A DNA stretch of 64,000 bases. Origin: an uncultured Burkholderiales bacterium (GTDB lineage Bacteria > Pseudomonadota > Gammaproteobacteria > Burkholderiales > Burkholderiaceae_C). The stretch is taken from positions 55,739 through 119,738 of the forward strand of contig CAIQHG010000081.1 of assembly GCA_903871545.1 (NCBI GenBank), in the 5' to 3' direction. The translations under genes were made by a program, and so were the position numbers. Positions 50,627 through 61,091 of this stretch are shown here, in pieces. Position 1 is the first letter of the stretch; each line of letters begins with the position of its first letter. The notes under the pieces are model-generated. The model was not told the DNA's origin and ran no database searches. It saw only the letters and a list, made by a program, of their open reading frames with translations.

Positions 50627-51579
50627 TAATTTCTCCAGTCTAGAATCATTTTTAAACAGTGGGGATCGCAAAAAGCGGCTTCGTACGCCTCTTGCGCTTT
50701 GGCGGGTGAACTGGTGTTGGTGATCAATCCTTCTAAGGATAAAGTGCCGTTGTTCAGTAACATCGAAACGGCGTCTAAATCACACCGCTTCCACTGAGCG
50801 GCTACTCTGATTTGCGGCTCTTTCATAAATGCGGCAGCAAAATTAAATGACAACTCTTTGGTATAAAACCCAGCCAACACAACCTCACCCCCAGGGGCTA
50901 GGTGACTGATGAGCTTATTTAGGAGTGAGCTGTCTCCGCTCACGTCGTAAATGGCCCTGTAGTCTTTTCTTGTGTCCTCGCTAGGATCGACCACGCTGTA
51001 GCCGTACTCCTGAGCCCCGCCCATACGGGCAGGGTTAATCTCCCAAACGGTTGGAGCGGGCATGCCTGCAGCAACCGTCATACGAGCAAGCAAACGTCCC
51101 ATGATGCCGTGACCAATGATCAAATCGGGTGGCTCGGCGGTGTTGAGTGCCCCCCCTTTTGAGACGCTGTGATAAGCGGTCGCAGCCAACGCCAATAAAG
51201 TTGCGCTTTTGGCATTCGCCTTGCTTACAGAGATCACTCTATCGGCGGGTACAACCAAACGCGAGCCGGATCCGCCAAATAGGTTGCGAACATTCTTGAA
51301 TGAATAGGCACCTGGTACAAATACGTAATCGCCCTCTTTTAATTCTTGCTTAGAGTGGCTCTTCGTTATTTGCCCTACAGCCTCATATCCAGGGACAAGT
51401 GGGTATCCCATACCAGGGAAATTGGGCATACTGCCCTCCCACAACAAGCGCTCTGTGCCAGTGCTAATTCCTGTGTAAGCCACTTCAATTTCCACATCCC
51501 CATCGACCATCTCGTTGACCTCAAGCTTGCTCAGTTTGATGCTCTTGGGTCCTTCAAAAATGACTGCTTGTGCGTTCAT
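50626..51579 (-). CDS. bchC: bacteriochlorophyllide a dehydrogenase
   Basis: A 317-residue zinc-free medium-chain dehydrogenase relative that oxidises the 3-hydroxyethyl group to acetyl. GISTGTERLLWEG, PGMGYPLVPGYEAVG and LIIGHGIMGRLLARM (nucleotide-binding) are BchC blocks. The start MNAQAVIFEGP at 51579 fits homologues better than an upstream ATG at 51612, which would run into the operator. It leads the bchC-X-Y-Z-pufB operon, preceded by a PpsR-type site only one base from its ATG. Confidence 0.95.
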   Translation of the reverse strand: MNAQAVIFEGPKSIKLSKLEVNEMVDGDVEIEVAYTGISTGTERLLWEGSMPNFPGMGYPLVPGYEAVGQITKSHSKQELKEGDYVFVPGAYSFKNVRNLFGGSGSRLVVPADRVISVSKANAKSATLLALAATAYHSVSKGGALNTAEPPDLIIGHGIMGRLLARMTVAAGMPAPTVWEINPARMGGAQEYGYSVVDPSEDTRKDYRAIYDVSGDSSLLNKLISHLAPGGEVVLAGFYTKELSFNFAAAFMKEPQIRVAAQWKRCDLDAVSMLLNNGTLSLEGLITNTSSPAKAQEAYEAAFCDPHCLKMILDWRN

Positions 51580-51580
51580 A

Positions 51581-51624
51581 TGTAATCCATTATTTACATT
51601 TAATAACGTCAATCTTAATTGACA
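51581..51624 (-). promoter_or_regulatory. bchC-puf superoperon operator (PpsR sites)
   Basis: TGTAATCCATTATTTACA at 51581-51598 is an exact TGT-N12-ACA palindrome, and CGTCAATCTTAATTGACA at 51607-51624 is a one-mismatch copy (26 bases start to start). The second embeds TTGACG on the minus strand, a likely -35 element. The pair lies in the 72 bases between the crtF stop and the bchC start. Confidence 0.7.
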
Positions 51625-51651
51625 CTTTTGAGTTTAACATAGGTATAAACA

Positions 51652-52974
51652 CTAATTTTTGTAAGCCGCCAAAATTTTCGCGTGAATGGGCATGGGGTTG
51701 GGTAGAGCTTTGACTTGGCCAAATCCTGCACCAAACATCATTTGGCTTAAAGCCTCTGGGGTTCTAAGTCTGCCCTCACCCATGGCAAGCAAGTAGAAGT
51801 GAAAATATGCATCGTGTTTGGCCCCTTTGCCGGTGGGCTCTGCCATCGGCTCAGCAACCAATAAGACGCCTCGTGGGGGCAACGCGAGATAGATTTTGCG
51901 AAACAAAGCAGCAACCACCTCATCACTGTGGTCGTGTGCAATCCGCACCATCGTGACCAAATCGACTTGACTTGGAAGGTCATGGGTTTTAAAACTTCCT
52001 GGATTAAAACCAACTCGGTGGATGAAACTTGCTTGTTCTAGCTTTGCGCGGGTGATCTCAATGACTTGGGGTAAGTCCATTAATTCAAACTTGAGGTGTT
52101 CGTTTTGCTCAGCTACTGCGGATACAAACCGACCTTTACCGCACCCAATATCGAGCATCTTTTTATGAGCAGAGAAATCATAGGCGCTGAGGATCTCATC
52201 AATGACAAAATTTTGAGATGCTGACATTAACTCTGAATAACGAGCGAAGGGATCGGTACTGGTTGTGGGCTCACCCACAGCAATAGGAGCACCAACATCA
52301 ACACCAACCCCAACACCAGGACCATCACCAACGCCCACAGAAACATCAACATTAACAGTCACAGCATAAGCATCCGAATCGGGGGCAGTCACTTGCGTTG
52401 CATTGATACTGTTCTTAAATTTTGCATAAGGCCAATACTCATTCATCTCAGACTTACTTTTTCTCCCAATGAGTCCAACCGTATCAACCATGTCTTTATA
52501 AAGCACGGAATTATGTTCAACCATGACCCTGACACCGCCGTACGCGATCACCGGCAGGCCAAGAGGGCCAATGCCAAAACGCCCTCCCCCCCTGTGCTCG
52601 AGTAGGCCTAAAGCGACAGCGGACAAGATAAGTGGTTCTAAATTTTTTTCTTCTAAATTTGTATGTTTACTGAGCTCCAAAAGCGTTAGAGGTGAATCAT
52701 AGGCTGCATCAAGCACCCCGGTTTTTAAGCAGGTAAACAAAACCTGAAAATTAACAAAGCCGGCCATCAAATCAAATACTTGCTTTGTCCGGCGTACTGC
52801 AAACCAACGCGTAAAAACGTTGCTAACGCTCATGCGGTAAACAGTGGGTGAGGCCATCCATTGATTAATTTTTTCTCGTACCCTTTGAGTAAAGCTTTGA
52901 TGACTCGTGTTTTGAGTAGCAGCAGCTCGCATATCCAGTGTGCTTGGTGAGGAGACTTGCAAATTAAATGTCAT
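51652..52974 (-). CDS. crtF: hydroxyneurosporene O-methyltransferase
   Basis: A 440-residue SAM-dependent methyltransferase that methylates the tertiary hydroxyl made by CrtC. The N-terminal dimerisation region contains DLMAGFVNFQVLFTCLKTGV; the SAM motif is KKMLDIGCGKGRFVSAVAE, followed by VTMVRIAHDHSD. It is 40-60 residues longer than Rhodobacter CrtF because of a Val/Gly repeat insert at about residues 199-240. The start overlaps the crtE stop by four bases. Confidence 0.94.
   Translation of the reverse strand: MTFNLQVSSPSTLDMRAAATQNTSHQSFTQRVREKINQWMASPTVYRMSVSNVFTRWFAVRRTKQVFDLMAGFVNFQVLFTCLKTGVLDAAYDSPLTLLELSKHTNLEEKNLEPLILSAVALGLLEHRGGGRFGIGPLGLPVIAYGGVRVMVEHNSVLYKDMVDTVGLIGRKSKSEMNEYWPYAKFKNSINATQVTAPDSDAYAVTVNVDVSVGVGDGPGVGVGVDVGAPIAVGEPTTSTDPFARYSELMSASQNFVIDEILSAYDFSAHKKMLDIGCGKGRFVSAVAEQNEHLKFELMDLPQVIEITRAKLEQASFIHRVGFNPGSFKTHDLPSQVDLVTMVRIAHDHSDEVVAALFRKIYLALPPRGVLLVAEPMAEPTGKGAKHDAYFHFYLLAMGEGRLRTPEALSQMMFGAGFGQVKALPNPMPIHAKILAAYKN
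52265..52375 (-). repeat. degenerate hexanucleotide repeat inside crtF
   Basis: On the plus strand this stretch is a chain of ACCAAC/ACATCA/ACACCA-like hexamers; in the CrtF frame it encodes alternating Val-x residues (VNVDVSVGVGDGPGVGVGVD). The frame stays open and the insert sits between the N-terminal and SAM-binding domains, so the enzyme is probably intact. It looks like slipped-strand expansion followed by point mutation. Confidence 0.75.
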
Positions 52975-53903
52975 ACTAAGTGTCCAACACCTTTTGGATT
53001 TAGTTTTGTCATCTCTATGTAGCGTTGGTATTCAGGTTGGGGGACCAAGCGCTCGGATTCTTTGGAGATCATTTCTCTGAGAATGTGTCTTCCGTGGCAC
53101 TGCGGGACTGACTTTGCTGCGTTTTCAATAAGTCGCTTAAATTCCTTATTCGCGCCCTCAAGTCCGAGCACTTGCGCTGCACTTGGACGTCCGTGCTCAA
53201 CGTCTTGACCAATCGGTTTACCAAGCAACTCTGCATGGCCTATCACGTCTCTAATATCATCAGCAATTTGATAAGCGTCCCCCAAACTCTCGCCCAGCTC
53301 TCTCCAAGGAGCGGGGTTAGCACCGGCGGCTATCGCCCCCATACAAGTGGCAGCAGTAAAGAGAGCCCCAGTCTTTGCGCGCTGGTACTTCCACAGATCG
53401 ACCTTTGATTCGCACTCCCAAGCTTGGCCAGCAACAATTCCGCTGGGCGCTCCTACACCTTGACTGAGCACATGCATCATCTCTAGCAATCGGTTGGCGT
53501 GTTTGCGGCTGATGGACTTACCGGTGGACTGGTTAATCAACACTTGATAGGCCATCACGATCAAAGCGTCCCCGGTTAAAAGAGCAACCGGCTCAGAGAA
53601 CTCGACATGGACTGTGGTTTTGCCCCTGCGCAACTGTGCATCGTCAAAACAAGGCATATCATCGTGAACCAAAGAGGCGCTGTGCATTAACTCAAGGGCG
53701 ACTGCACCCGCGTCTGTGATCAAAGGTGCGTCCTCGGCGCTGACCATAGCAACCGCCATATACAACTGGGGGCGAATCCGAGCACCCCCGGGAAACAGCG
53801 CATGACGCATCGCTGCTTTCAGAGTCGGGGGAGTGGAGTCCCCTGTCACCTCCTCAAAGTGCCTTTGCATAGCGTTTTGTATTCTTTGCTCTATATTCAT
53901 CAT
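52971..53903 (-). CDS. crtE: geranylgeranyl diphosphate synthase
   Basis: A 310-residue trans-prenyltransferase. The first Asp-rich motif is LVHDDMPCFDDAQLRRGKTT and the second is YQIADDIRDVIGHAELLGKP. GGARIRPQL is the usual family opening. It supplies geranylgeranyl diphosphate for carotenoids and the bacteriochlorophyll tail. ATGs at 53903 and 53900 are equivalent; AGGAGAG precedes them. It heads the crtE-F unit and is divergent from hemA. Confidence 0.95.
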   Translation of the reverse strand: MMNIEQRIQNAMQRHFEEVTGDSTPPTLKAAMRHALFPGGARIRPQLYMAVAMVSAEDAPLITDAGAVALELMHSASLVHDDMPCFDDAQLRRGKTTVHVEFSEPVALLTGDALIVMAYQVLINQSTGKSISRKHANRLLEMMHVLSQGVGAPSGIVAGQAWECESKVDLWKYQRAKTGALFTAATCMGAIAAGANPAPWRELGESLGDAYQIADDIRDVIGHAELLGKPIGQDVEHGRPSAAQVLGLEGANKEFKRLIENAAKSVPQCHGRHILREMISKESERLVPQPEYQRYIEMTKLNPKGVGHLV

Positions 53904-54002
53904 GCTCTCCTAAAAATTTAATGCGCGTTGTAAGTGCCAACCGAACCCGGCGCCCCTGTTTGGGTCATAAATTGACACAAAATCGCAAAAACCGAAAAAT
54001 AA

Positions 54003-54046
54003 TGTAAATAACTATTGACAAACTTATGTGTCAATGTAACATTACA
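54003..54046. promoter_or_regulatory. crtE/hemA divergent promoter with two exact PpsR sites
   Basis: TGTAAATAACTATTGACA (54003-54020) and TGTCAATGTAACATTACA (54029-54046) are both exact TGT-N12-ACA palindromes, 26 bases start to start. Toward hemA, TTGACA at 54015 and TAACAT at 54037 with 16 bases between make a good sigma-70 promoter; toward crtE, a TTGACA on the minus strand at 54055-54060 with TACATT is similar. This is the best operator pair in the window. Confidence 0.8.
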
Positions 54047-54065
54047 CTCAAATTTGTCAAGTTCT

Positions 54066-54269
54066 ATGGTTAAAAATATGCTCAGAACAAACCCTCGTCT
54101 CGCCCAAACTGTGAATGGGGCAACAGGATTCGCCTATTACTCGTGCTTTATTTCGCGCTTTATTTCGCGCTTTATTGCCGGTCAATTTGGACTGGCAATG
54201 GGCATGCCTGCCCCAATGGATCTTAGGGATCTTAGGGATCATCTGGATCAACTCCAAGGGGGCTTTTAA
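54066..54269 (+). CDS. short ORF with tandem repeats coupled to hemA
   Basis: A frame of 67 codons beginning MVKNMLRTNPRLAQ and ending one base into the hemA start (TAATG). It contains a 12-base repeat (GCTTTATTTCGC, 2.7 copies from 54145) giving ISRFISRFI, and a 9-base repeat (GGATCTTAG, two exact and two decayed copies from 54218) giving DLRDLRDHLDQL. No family is recognised and no clear ribosome site precedes it. It may be a translated leader that couples to hemA, or a chance frame. Confidence 0.35.
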   Translation: MVKNMLRTNPRLAQTVNGATGFAYYSCFISRFISRFIAGQFGLAMGMPAPMDLRDLRDHLDQLQGGF

Positions 54270-55543
54270 TGAGTGTCTTAGCTATTGGGCTTAATCATCA
54301 AACTGCACCTATTAACATCAGGGAACAATTTGCGTGGGCAAGTGATCGAATAAAAACTCACTTGGATGACTTTCGCAACCAATTTGGAGAAAAAACAGAG
54401 GCCGCCTTACTCTCAACTTGCAACAGAACCGAGATGTATTGCACCGTCAGTCCCCAGCACATAGGGGATACTAAACAGTGGTTCGCTGGACTCGGCGGTG
54501 AGAGTTTGAGTATTTTGGATACGCATGGATACACGCTAGAAAACGACAACGCAGCTCGCCACGCTTTTAGGGTTGCCAGTGGGCTAGACTCAATGGTGCT
54601 GGGCGAGCCACAAATACTTGGGCAGCTTAAAAATGCAGTCCAAACTGCTCGAGAAGCAGGTTACTTGGGCACCACTTTAAATCAGCTTTTTGACCGAAGT
54701 TTTACCATCGCTAAAAGAGTACGAAGCTCAACCGAGATTGGGAGTCACTCCATCAGCATGGCTGCTGCAGCGGTGCGCTTGGCCAGTCAACTCTTTGAAG
54801 ACGTATCAGAGCTTCAAGTGCTTTTTGTTGGTGCAGGAGAAATGATTGAGCTGTGTATGACTCATTTTGCGGCAAAGAAGCCCAAAAAAATGTGCGTCGC
54901 CAATCGCAACTTCACCAAAGGCCAAGAGTTGGCAGCTAGATTTAAAGGACAAGCTTTTGAGTTAAGCGAGATTGCTCAAAAACTTCATGAATTTGATATC
55001 GTCATAAGTTGCACTGCAAGCGACGTTCCTCTCATAAAGCTAGAGTCTGTTCAAAGTGCGCTTAAAAAACGTAAAAACATGCCGATCTTCATGCTCGATT
55101 TGGCAGTCCCAAGGGACATCGAGCCCAAGGTTCAAGACCTTAGAAATGTCTATCTTTATACCGTTGACCACCTGTCTAAAATTGTTGAAAACAACAAAGA
55201 AAATAGATTAGCCTCAGTTGCAAAAGCTGAGGGCATCATTGATGAGGGAGTAACCGGCTTTTTAAGTTGGCTCAATCAGCGAGATGATGTTCCGCTGATA
55301 CAACGCCTTCATCAAAAGACTGATCAATGGCGTGAGTTAGAAATTGCGAAGGCAAAGAAAATGATCGCCAAAGGAGAAGACATCAATCAAATTTTGGAGA
55401 TGATGAGCAAAGGACTCACACAAAAAATGCTGCACGGTGCAATGGCAGATTTACATTCTAAAGATTTGGTCACAAGGGATAAAGCTCAGTACGCTATTGA
55501 GCACTTTTTCCTACAAGGTTGCAAACGCCATACGGTTGAGTGA
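54269..55543 (+). CDS. hemA: glutamyl-tRNA reductase
   Basis: A 424-residue C5-pathway enzyme that reduces glutamyl-tRNA to glutamate-1-semialdehyde, first step to ALA. The catalytic Cys lies in LLSTCNRTEMY; SGLDSMVLGEPQILGQLKNA and the NADPH-binding VLFVGAGEM follow, and a C-terminal dimerisation helix is present. AAGGGGGC precedes the ATG. It is a GluTR and not an ALA synthase, which is informative about lineage. Divergent from crtE under a shared PpsR-type operator. Confidence 0.97.
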   Translation: MSVLAIGLNHQTAPINIREQFAWASDRIKTHLDDFRNQFGEKTEAALLSTCNRTEMYCTVSPQHIGDTKQWFAGLGGESLSILDTHGYTLENDNAARHAFRVASGLDSMVLGEPQILGQLKNAVQTAREAGYLGTTLNQLFDRSFTIAKRVRSSTEIGSHSISMAAAAVRLASQLFEDVSELQVLFVGAGEMIELCMTHFAAKKPKKMCVANRNFTKGQELAARFKGQAFELSEIAQKLHEFDIVISCTASDVPLIKLESVQSALKKRKNMPIFMLDLAVPRDIEPKVQDLRNVYLYTVDHLSKIVENNKENRLASVAKAEGIIDEGVTGFLSWLNQRDDVPLIQRLHQKTDQWRELEIAKAKKMIAKGEDINQILEMMSKGLTQKMLHGAMADLHSKDLVTRDKAQYAIEHFFLQGCKRHTVE

Positions 55544-55580
55544 TTTCTTTTATTAAAAACAACAAAGTTACAAAACTCTG

Positions 55581-55619
55581 CCCCACCCCACCCCACCCCA
55601 CCCCGCCTAGCCTAGCCTA
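55581..55619. repeat. CCCCA and GCCTA microsatellites
   Basis: Four copies of CCCCA, a CCCC, then three copies of GCCTA lie in the 79-base gap between the convergent hemA and hemE stops. Two adjacent five-base repeat arrays of different sequence are unusual and likely slippage-prone. Confidence 0.9.
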
Positions 55620-55622
55620 GCC

Positions 55623-56765
55623 TTACAAGCTTCGCATCTTTCTTGAATGTTCGTGTACCGTATCCACCAAAGCCGAGACATGCTCAGGCGGAGTATGCTG
55701 ACTAATTCCGTGGCCTAAATTAAAGATATGCGTAGGCCCGCACTGAGTTGTATCCGTGTGAGGCGCACCAAAGCTATTTAATACTCGCCTAACCTGCTCG
55801 GCAATTTGCAGCGGAGAACTAAAAAGAACATTAGGATCAATGTTTCCTTGAAGTGCTTTTCCAGGGCCCCCCACTGCACCGCCCACCAACTCGCGCGCTC
55901 GTGCTAAATTCATTGTCCAGTCTAAACCTAAGACATCGCAGTCAAAGCCGCCCATCTCTTTTAACCAAAGCCCACCTCCCTTGGTAAAAACGATTCGAGG
56001 AATTTGAGCCCCAGCGTAACTTCTATCTAATTGCGATAAAACCCGCGCTGTATAAGCCATACTAAACTCTTGAAACGCACCATCCGCCAAGACCCCGCCC
56101 CAGCTATCAAAGATCATCACCGCCTGAGCACCAGCACGGATTTGCTCATTTAGATACAGAGCTACAGAATCAGCATTAATTGACAAAATTTTGTGCATTA
56201 AATCTGGGCGACTGTACATCAAACTCTTCACATGACGGTAATCATCCGAGCCCGCCCCCTCAACCATATAACAAGCCAAAGTCCAGGGGCTACCTGAAAA
56301 ACCAATCAACGGAACGCGCCCGTTCAAGGCACGTCTAATTGAGCTGACTGAATCAAACACATAACGCAATTTATTCATATCCGGCACGCCCAGCTCCGCC
56401 ACTGCGGCCTCATCCCTCACAGACTTGGCAAACCGAGGCCCCTCCCCTTGGGTAAACGTCAGCCCTAAACCCATCGCATCTGGAACGGTCAAAATATCGG
56501 AGAACAAAATTGCCGCATCAAGCTTGTACCGCGCAAGGGGTTGAAGTGTGACCTCGGTTGCAAAGTCCACATTTGTCGCAAGTCCCATAAAGCTCCCCGC
56601 TTGCGCGCGAGTAGCGCAGTACTCGGGCAAATACCTACCCGCTTGGCGCATCAACCATACGGGGGTGTAGTCTGTGGCTTGTCTAAAACAGGCGCGTAAA
56701 AAAGTATCGTTTTCTAAAACCTGGAATTTTTGACCTGCTATATCTGTTTGAACTTGTGTAATCAT
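55623..56765 (-). CDS. hemE: uroporphyrinogen decarboxylase
   Basis: A 380-residue enzyme converting uroporphyrinogen III to coproporphyrinogen III. The N-terminal [14 protein letters not shown] is the family signature; [15 protein letters not shown] holds the catalytic Asp, [16 protein letters not shown] and IFDSWGGVL follow. It is slightly longer than E. coli HemE (354). It is divergent from dxs. Confidence 0.97.
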   Translation of the reverse strand: MITQVQTDIAGQKFQVLENDTFLRACFRQATDYTPVWLMRQAGRYLPEYCATRAQAGSFMGLATNVDFATEVTLQPLARYKLDAAILFSDILTVPDAMGLGLTFTQGEGPRFAKSVRDEAAVAELGVPDMNKLRYVFDSVSSIRRALNGRVPLIGFSGSPWTLACYMVEGAGSDDYRHVKSLMYSRPDLMHKILSINADSVALYLNEQIRAGAQAVMIFDSWGGVLADGAFQEFSMAYTARVLSQLDRSYAGAQIPRIVFTKGGGLWLKEMGGFDCDVLGLDWTMNLARARELVGGAVGGPGKALQGNIDPNVLFSSPLQIAEQVRRVLNSFGAPHTDTTQCGPTHIFNLGHGISQHTPPEHVSALVDTVHEHSRKMRSL

Positions 56766-56870
56766 AAGGATTTCCTAAGCTGTGCTTAAGGATTCAATTG
56801 TTTTTAAAAATAGTTGGGCTTTTATTAGATTGCGCGCCATCTTCATGTCCGAATCATTTTACAAGATAAG

Positions 56871-56888
56871 TGTCTACCCTTCTTGACG
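56871..56888. promoter_or_regulatory. near-match PpsR site between hemE and dxs
   Basis: TGTCTACCCTTCTTGACG differs from TGT-N12-ACA at the last base. It embeds TTGACG as a possible -35 toward dxs. Weak evidence; included because hemE and dxs belong to the pathway. Confidence 0.35.
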
Positions 56889-56943
56889 CGGGAAAATTTT
56901 GATATAAATTAACCACTAAATGACTAGCTTATGAGGCGTTTTC

Positions 56944-58830
56944 ATGGACGGCAGTTTATTACAGTGGATTAAGTCACCAGGATTACTCAGAAAACTCTCT
57001 GAGGAACAGTTGCCTGCAGTTGCAGAGTTGCTTCGCTCGCACCTCATAGACTCGGTTTCACAAACCGGAGGACACTTCAGTTCCAATTTAGGCACCGTTG
57101 AATTGACCCTTGCTCTTCATTATGTTTATGACACTCCAAGGGACCGTTTGGTTTGGGACGTAGGCCATCAAACCTATACTCACAAAATGCTTACTGGACG
57201 ATTTGAGCAACTAAGGACCATCCGAAAAAAATCTGGAATCAGCGGATTTCCCAAAAGGGATGAGAGTATTTACGACACTTTCGGCACTGCACACTCATCA
57301 ACAAGTGTATCCGCTGCGTTTGGAATGGCCATCGCCTCTAAACATCTAGGATCCTCTAGTAAATGTGTGGCAATCATTGGCGACGGCGCTTTATCTGCAG
57401 GAATGGCTTATGAGGCGTTAAATAATGCAGGCGCTAGCGAATGTGATTTGCTCGTGATACTGAATGACAATGACATGTCCATTAGTCCACCCGTTGGAGC
57501 CCTAAACAATTATCTACAAGAGTTAATGCAGGGACGTTTTTACGCAAGCGCAAAAAAATTTGGTAAAAATATACTTAAAAACGCACCCCCCCTTTTCGCC
57601 CTCGCCAAGCAAATTGAGCAACAAACGCATGAACTTGTTCATCAAAATACAATTTTCCAGAAGATGGGCTTTAGTTACAAAGGTCCTATCGATGGACACG
57701 ATATCAATACATTAGTCAAAACCCTTAAAGAATTAAGACAAAGCAGTGGGCCGCAGTTTTTGCATGTTGTCACTAAAAAAGGCAAGGGCTACTTAAAAGC
57801 CGAGGCAGACCCGATTGCTTATCATGGGCCGGGAAAGTTTGATCCAACCGTAGGTCTGCAACCCAGTGGCCCCTCTAAGATCACTTTCACACAAGTCTTT
57901 GGTCAGTGGCTTTGTGATATGGCTTTAAACGACTCAAAATTAGTTGCTATTACCCCCGCAATGCGAGAGGGGTCTGGTATGGTTCAATTCAGCAAATCTT
58001 ATCCCTCGCGCTACTTTGATGTCGGTATTGCAGAACAACATGCCATCACATTTGCTGCAGGTTTAGCCTGCGAGGGGCTAAAGCCAGTTGTTGCCATTTA
58101 TTCGACTTTTCTGCAGCGCGGGTACGACCAACTCATACACGACGTAGCCCTGCAAAATCTGCCCATGGTGTTTGCCCTTGACCGAGCAGGCATTGTTGGA
58201 CCCGATGGACCCACTCATGCGGGGATGTATGACATCGCTTTTACAAGGTGCATTCCCAATATGAGCATCATCTGTCCCTCGGACGAGGACCAGTGCAGAC
58301 GTTTGTTAACAAGCGCTTACCTTCATAATGGCCCTGTGACGGTTCGCTACCCTAGAGGCTCAGGTGTGGGCGCACCCGTTCTGAGCGAGCTTACGCCTTT
58401 GCCGTGGGGCAAGGCACAAATCAAACGAGTGGGAGAGAGATTGGCTTTGCTCGCTTTTGGCCCTTTGCTTCATGAAGCTCTTAAAGTCGCTGAAAAGATG
58501 GACTTTACTGTTGTCGATATGCGCTGGGCCAAGCCCCTAGATAAAGACGTTATCCGCCAGTTGGCACAAACACACCAGGGCTTTGTTACTTTGGAGGACG
58601 GATGCAAAGCAGGCGGCGCAGGCTCAGCAGTCATCGAGGCATGCCAAACTATGGGGATTAGCGTTAGAACGCTATGCGTAGGATTTAATGATGAATTTAC
58701 AGAACACGGCGAGCACGGTGAATTGATGAAATATTACGGATTAGACTCAGCGGGAATAATTTCACAAATTGACTCATTCTGGCCAAACCTCCTTGGTGAG
58801 CAAAAAAAATTGCAGCAGGTCAGTGAGTAA
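56944..58830 (+). CDS. dxs: 1-deoxy-D-xylulose-5-phosphate synthase
   Basis: A 628-residue thiamine diphosphate enzyme, first step of the MEP isoprenoid route that feeds crtE and the bacteriochlorophyll tail. [35 protein letters not shown] and the TPP motif [19 protein letters not shown] (Asp147) are present, then [19 protein letters not shown] and a transketolase C-terminal domain. Many phototrophic clusters carry a dedicated dxs; whether this is a second copy cannot be seen here. Confidence 0.97.
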   Translation: MDGSLLQWIKSPGLLRKLSEEQLPAVAELLRSHLIDSVSQTGGHFSSNLGTVELTLALHYVYDTPRDRLVWDVGHQTYTHKMLTGRFEQLRTIRKKSGISGFPKRDESIYDTFGTAHSSTSVSAAFGMAIASKHLGSSSKCVAIIGDGALSAGMAYEALNNAGASECDLLVILNDNDMSISPPVGALNNYLQELMQGRFYASAKKFGKNILKNAPPLFALAKQIEQQTHELVHQNTIFQKMGFSYKGPIDGHDINTLVKTLKELRQSSGPQFLHVVTKKGKGYLKAEADPIAYHGPGKFDPTVGLQPSGPSKITFTQVFGQWLCDMALNDSKLVAITPAMREGSGMVQFSKSYPSRYFDVGIAEQHAITFAAGLACEGLKPVVAIYSTFLQRGYDQLIHDVALQNLPMVFALDRAGIVGPDGPTHAGMYDIAFTRCIPNMSIICPSDEDQCRRLLTSAYLHNGPVTVRYPRGSGVGAPVLSELTPLPWGKAQIKRVGERLALLAFGPLLHEALKVAEKMDFTVVDMRWAKPLDKDVIRQLAQTHQGFVTLEDGCKAGGAGSAVIEACQTMGISVRTLCVGFNDEFTEHGEHGELMKYYGLDSAGIISQIDSFWPNLLGEQKKLQQVSE

Positions 58831-58999
58831 CTAAGTCGCACATTAAAATTAAGCGTTTAAGGCTTCACCCGTTTTATCACTAAAGTTATGTGGATAAAAA
58901 AATACCCATCACCCAAGCAAATATAGATTTCATTAAATATTGTTCAATGCCTCACGAATAAAAGCAAATTCGATTAATAACAAATATTACAGTTGGTCT

Positions 59000-59911
59000 A
59001 TGGATTCAAATCTAATAAAAAACTACTTAAGTGGTTTACAGAAAAATATCATGCACGCCGTCTCCGCAGTAGACGGTGGAACGAGTTTCATCTCTGACGC
59101 ATGGCAAAAAGGGGCCGAAGAGAAATTACAAGGTAATGGGGTTACTCAAATTTTAGAAAACGGCACAGTCTTTGAGCGAGCAGGATGTGGGTTCTCTCAT
59201 GTCTGCGGCTCACAACTACCCCCTTCCGCCACTCAACACCGTCCAGAGTTGAGTGGCTGTGCCTTCGAGGCCATGGGTTTGTCCTTGGTCTTTCATCCTC
59301 GCAACCCCTATGTACCCACTGTTCATATGAACGTACGCATGATTGCGGCTACTCCCACCAATGGCCAAACCGTGGCATGGTTTGGGGGCGGAATGGATTT
59401 GACGCCCTACTACGGGTTTGAGGAGGATGCAGTTCATTTTCACCGGACTTGCCGTGACGCATTGTCCCCATTTGGGGAGGGCTTATACCCTCGCTTTAAA
59501 GCCTGGTGTGATGATTACTTTTGCCTCAAACACCGAGGTGAACAACGCGGGATTGGTGGCATTTTCTTTGATGACTTTAGCGAACTCGGCCAAGAAAAGA
59601 GCTTTGAGATGCTTAAAAGTGTTGGCGACTCATTATTAACGGCCTACCTCCCAATTGTTGAGCGAAGAAAAAATACGCCTTATTCCGAGCGTGAGCGGGC
59701 TCACCAACTGTACCGAAGAGGTCGCTATGTTGAGTTCAATTTGGTTTGGGACCGGGGCACACATTTTGGGCTTCAGTCGGGTGGGCGCACAGAATCTATT
59801 TTGCTTTCCATGCCACCTTTGGTGAGTTGGTCCTATCAACATAAGGCCGAAGAGGGCTCGGCGGAAGATCAATTAATTAAACACTTTATAGTTAGACGTG
59901 ATTGGCTCTGA
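59000..59911 (+). CDS. hemF: oxygen-dependent coproporphyrinogen III oxidase
   Basis: A 304-residue enzyme that makes protoporphyrinogen IX using O2. Blocks are [61 protein letters not shown] and the C-terminal [17 protein letters not shown] chose the ATG at 59000, which fits family length; an in-frame TTG at 58940 gives a non-conserved extension. No hemN is in the window. Confidence 0.95.
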   Translation: MDSNLIKNYLSGLQKNIMHAVSAVDGGTSFISDAWQKGAEEKLQGNGVTQILENGTVFERAGCGFSHVCGSQLPPSATQHRPELSGCAFEAMGLSLVFHPRNPYVPTVHMNVRMIAATPTNGQTVAWFGGGMDLTPYYGFEEDAVHFHRTCRDALSPFGEGLYPRFKAWCDDYFCLKHRGEQRGIGGIFFDDFSELGQEKSFEMLKSVGDSLLTAYLPIVERRKNTPYSERERAHQLYRRGRYVEFNLVWDRGTHFGLQSGGRTESILLSMPPLVSWSYQHKAEEGSAEDQLIKHFIVRRDWL

Positions 59912-60011
59912 ATTTTCAAGTTAACATTAGCGCAAAGAGGCTTAAATTCAAAAGATTCAAAACACATTCAAATCAAAAAATCAACAGTCACCCCGAACGT
60001 CATCCAGAACC

Positions 60012-60035
60012 TTATCCTTTACGTTATCCTTTACG
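60012..60035. repeat. 12-base direct repeat upstream of hemB
   Basis: TTATCCTTTACG occurs twice in tandem and is followed by a partial third copy (TTATC), ending about 35 bases before the hemB ATG. It may affect the hemB leader. Confidence 0.85.
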
Positions 60036-60058
60036 TTATCTTCCAAAAACTTTCCTAG

Positions 60059-61069
<1,011 letters not shown>

Positions 61070-61091
61070 AACTATTCAAACTCAACCCTTT

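Noticed and set aside
55581..55619. Tandem array considered as CRISPR or telomere-like element
   Set aside because: Units are five bases with no spacers and the array is under 40 bases; a simple microsatellite explains it.
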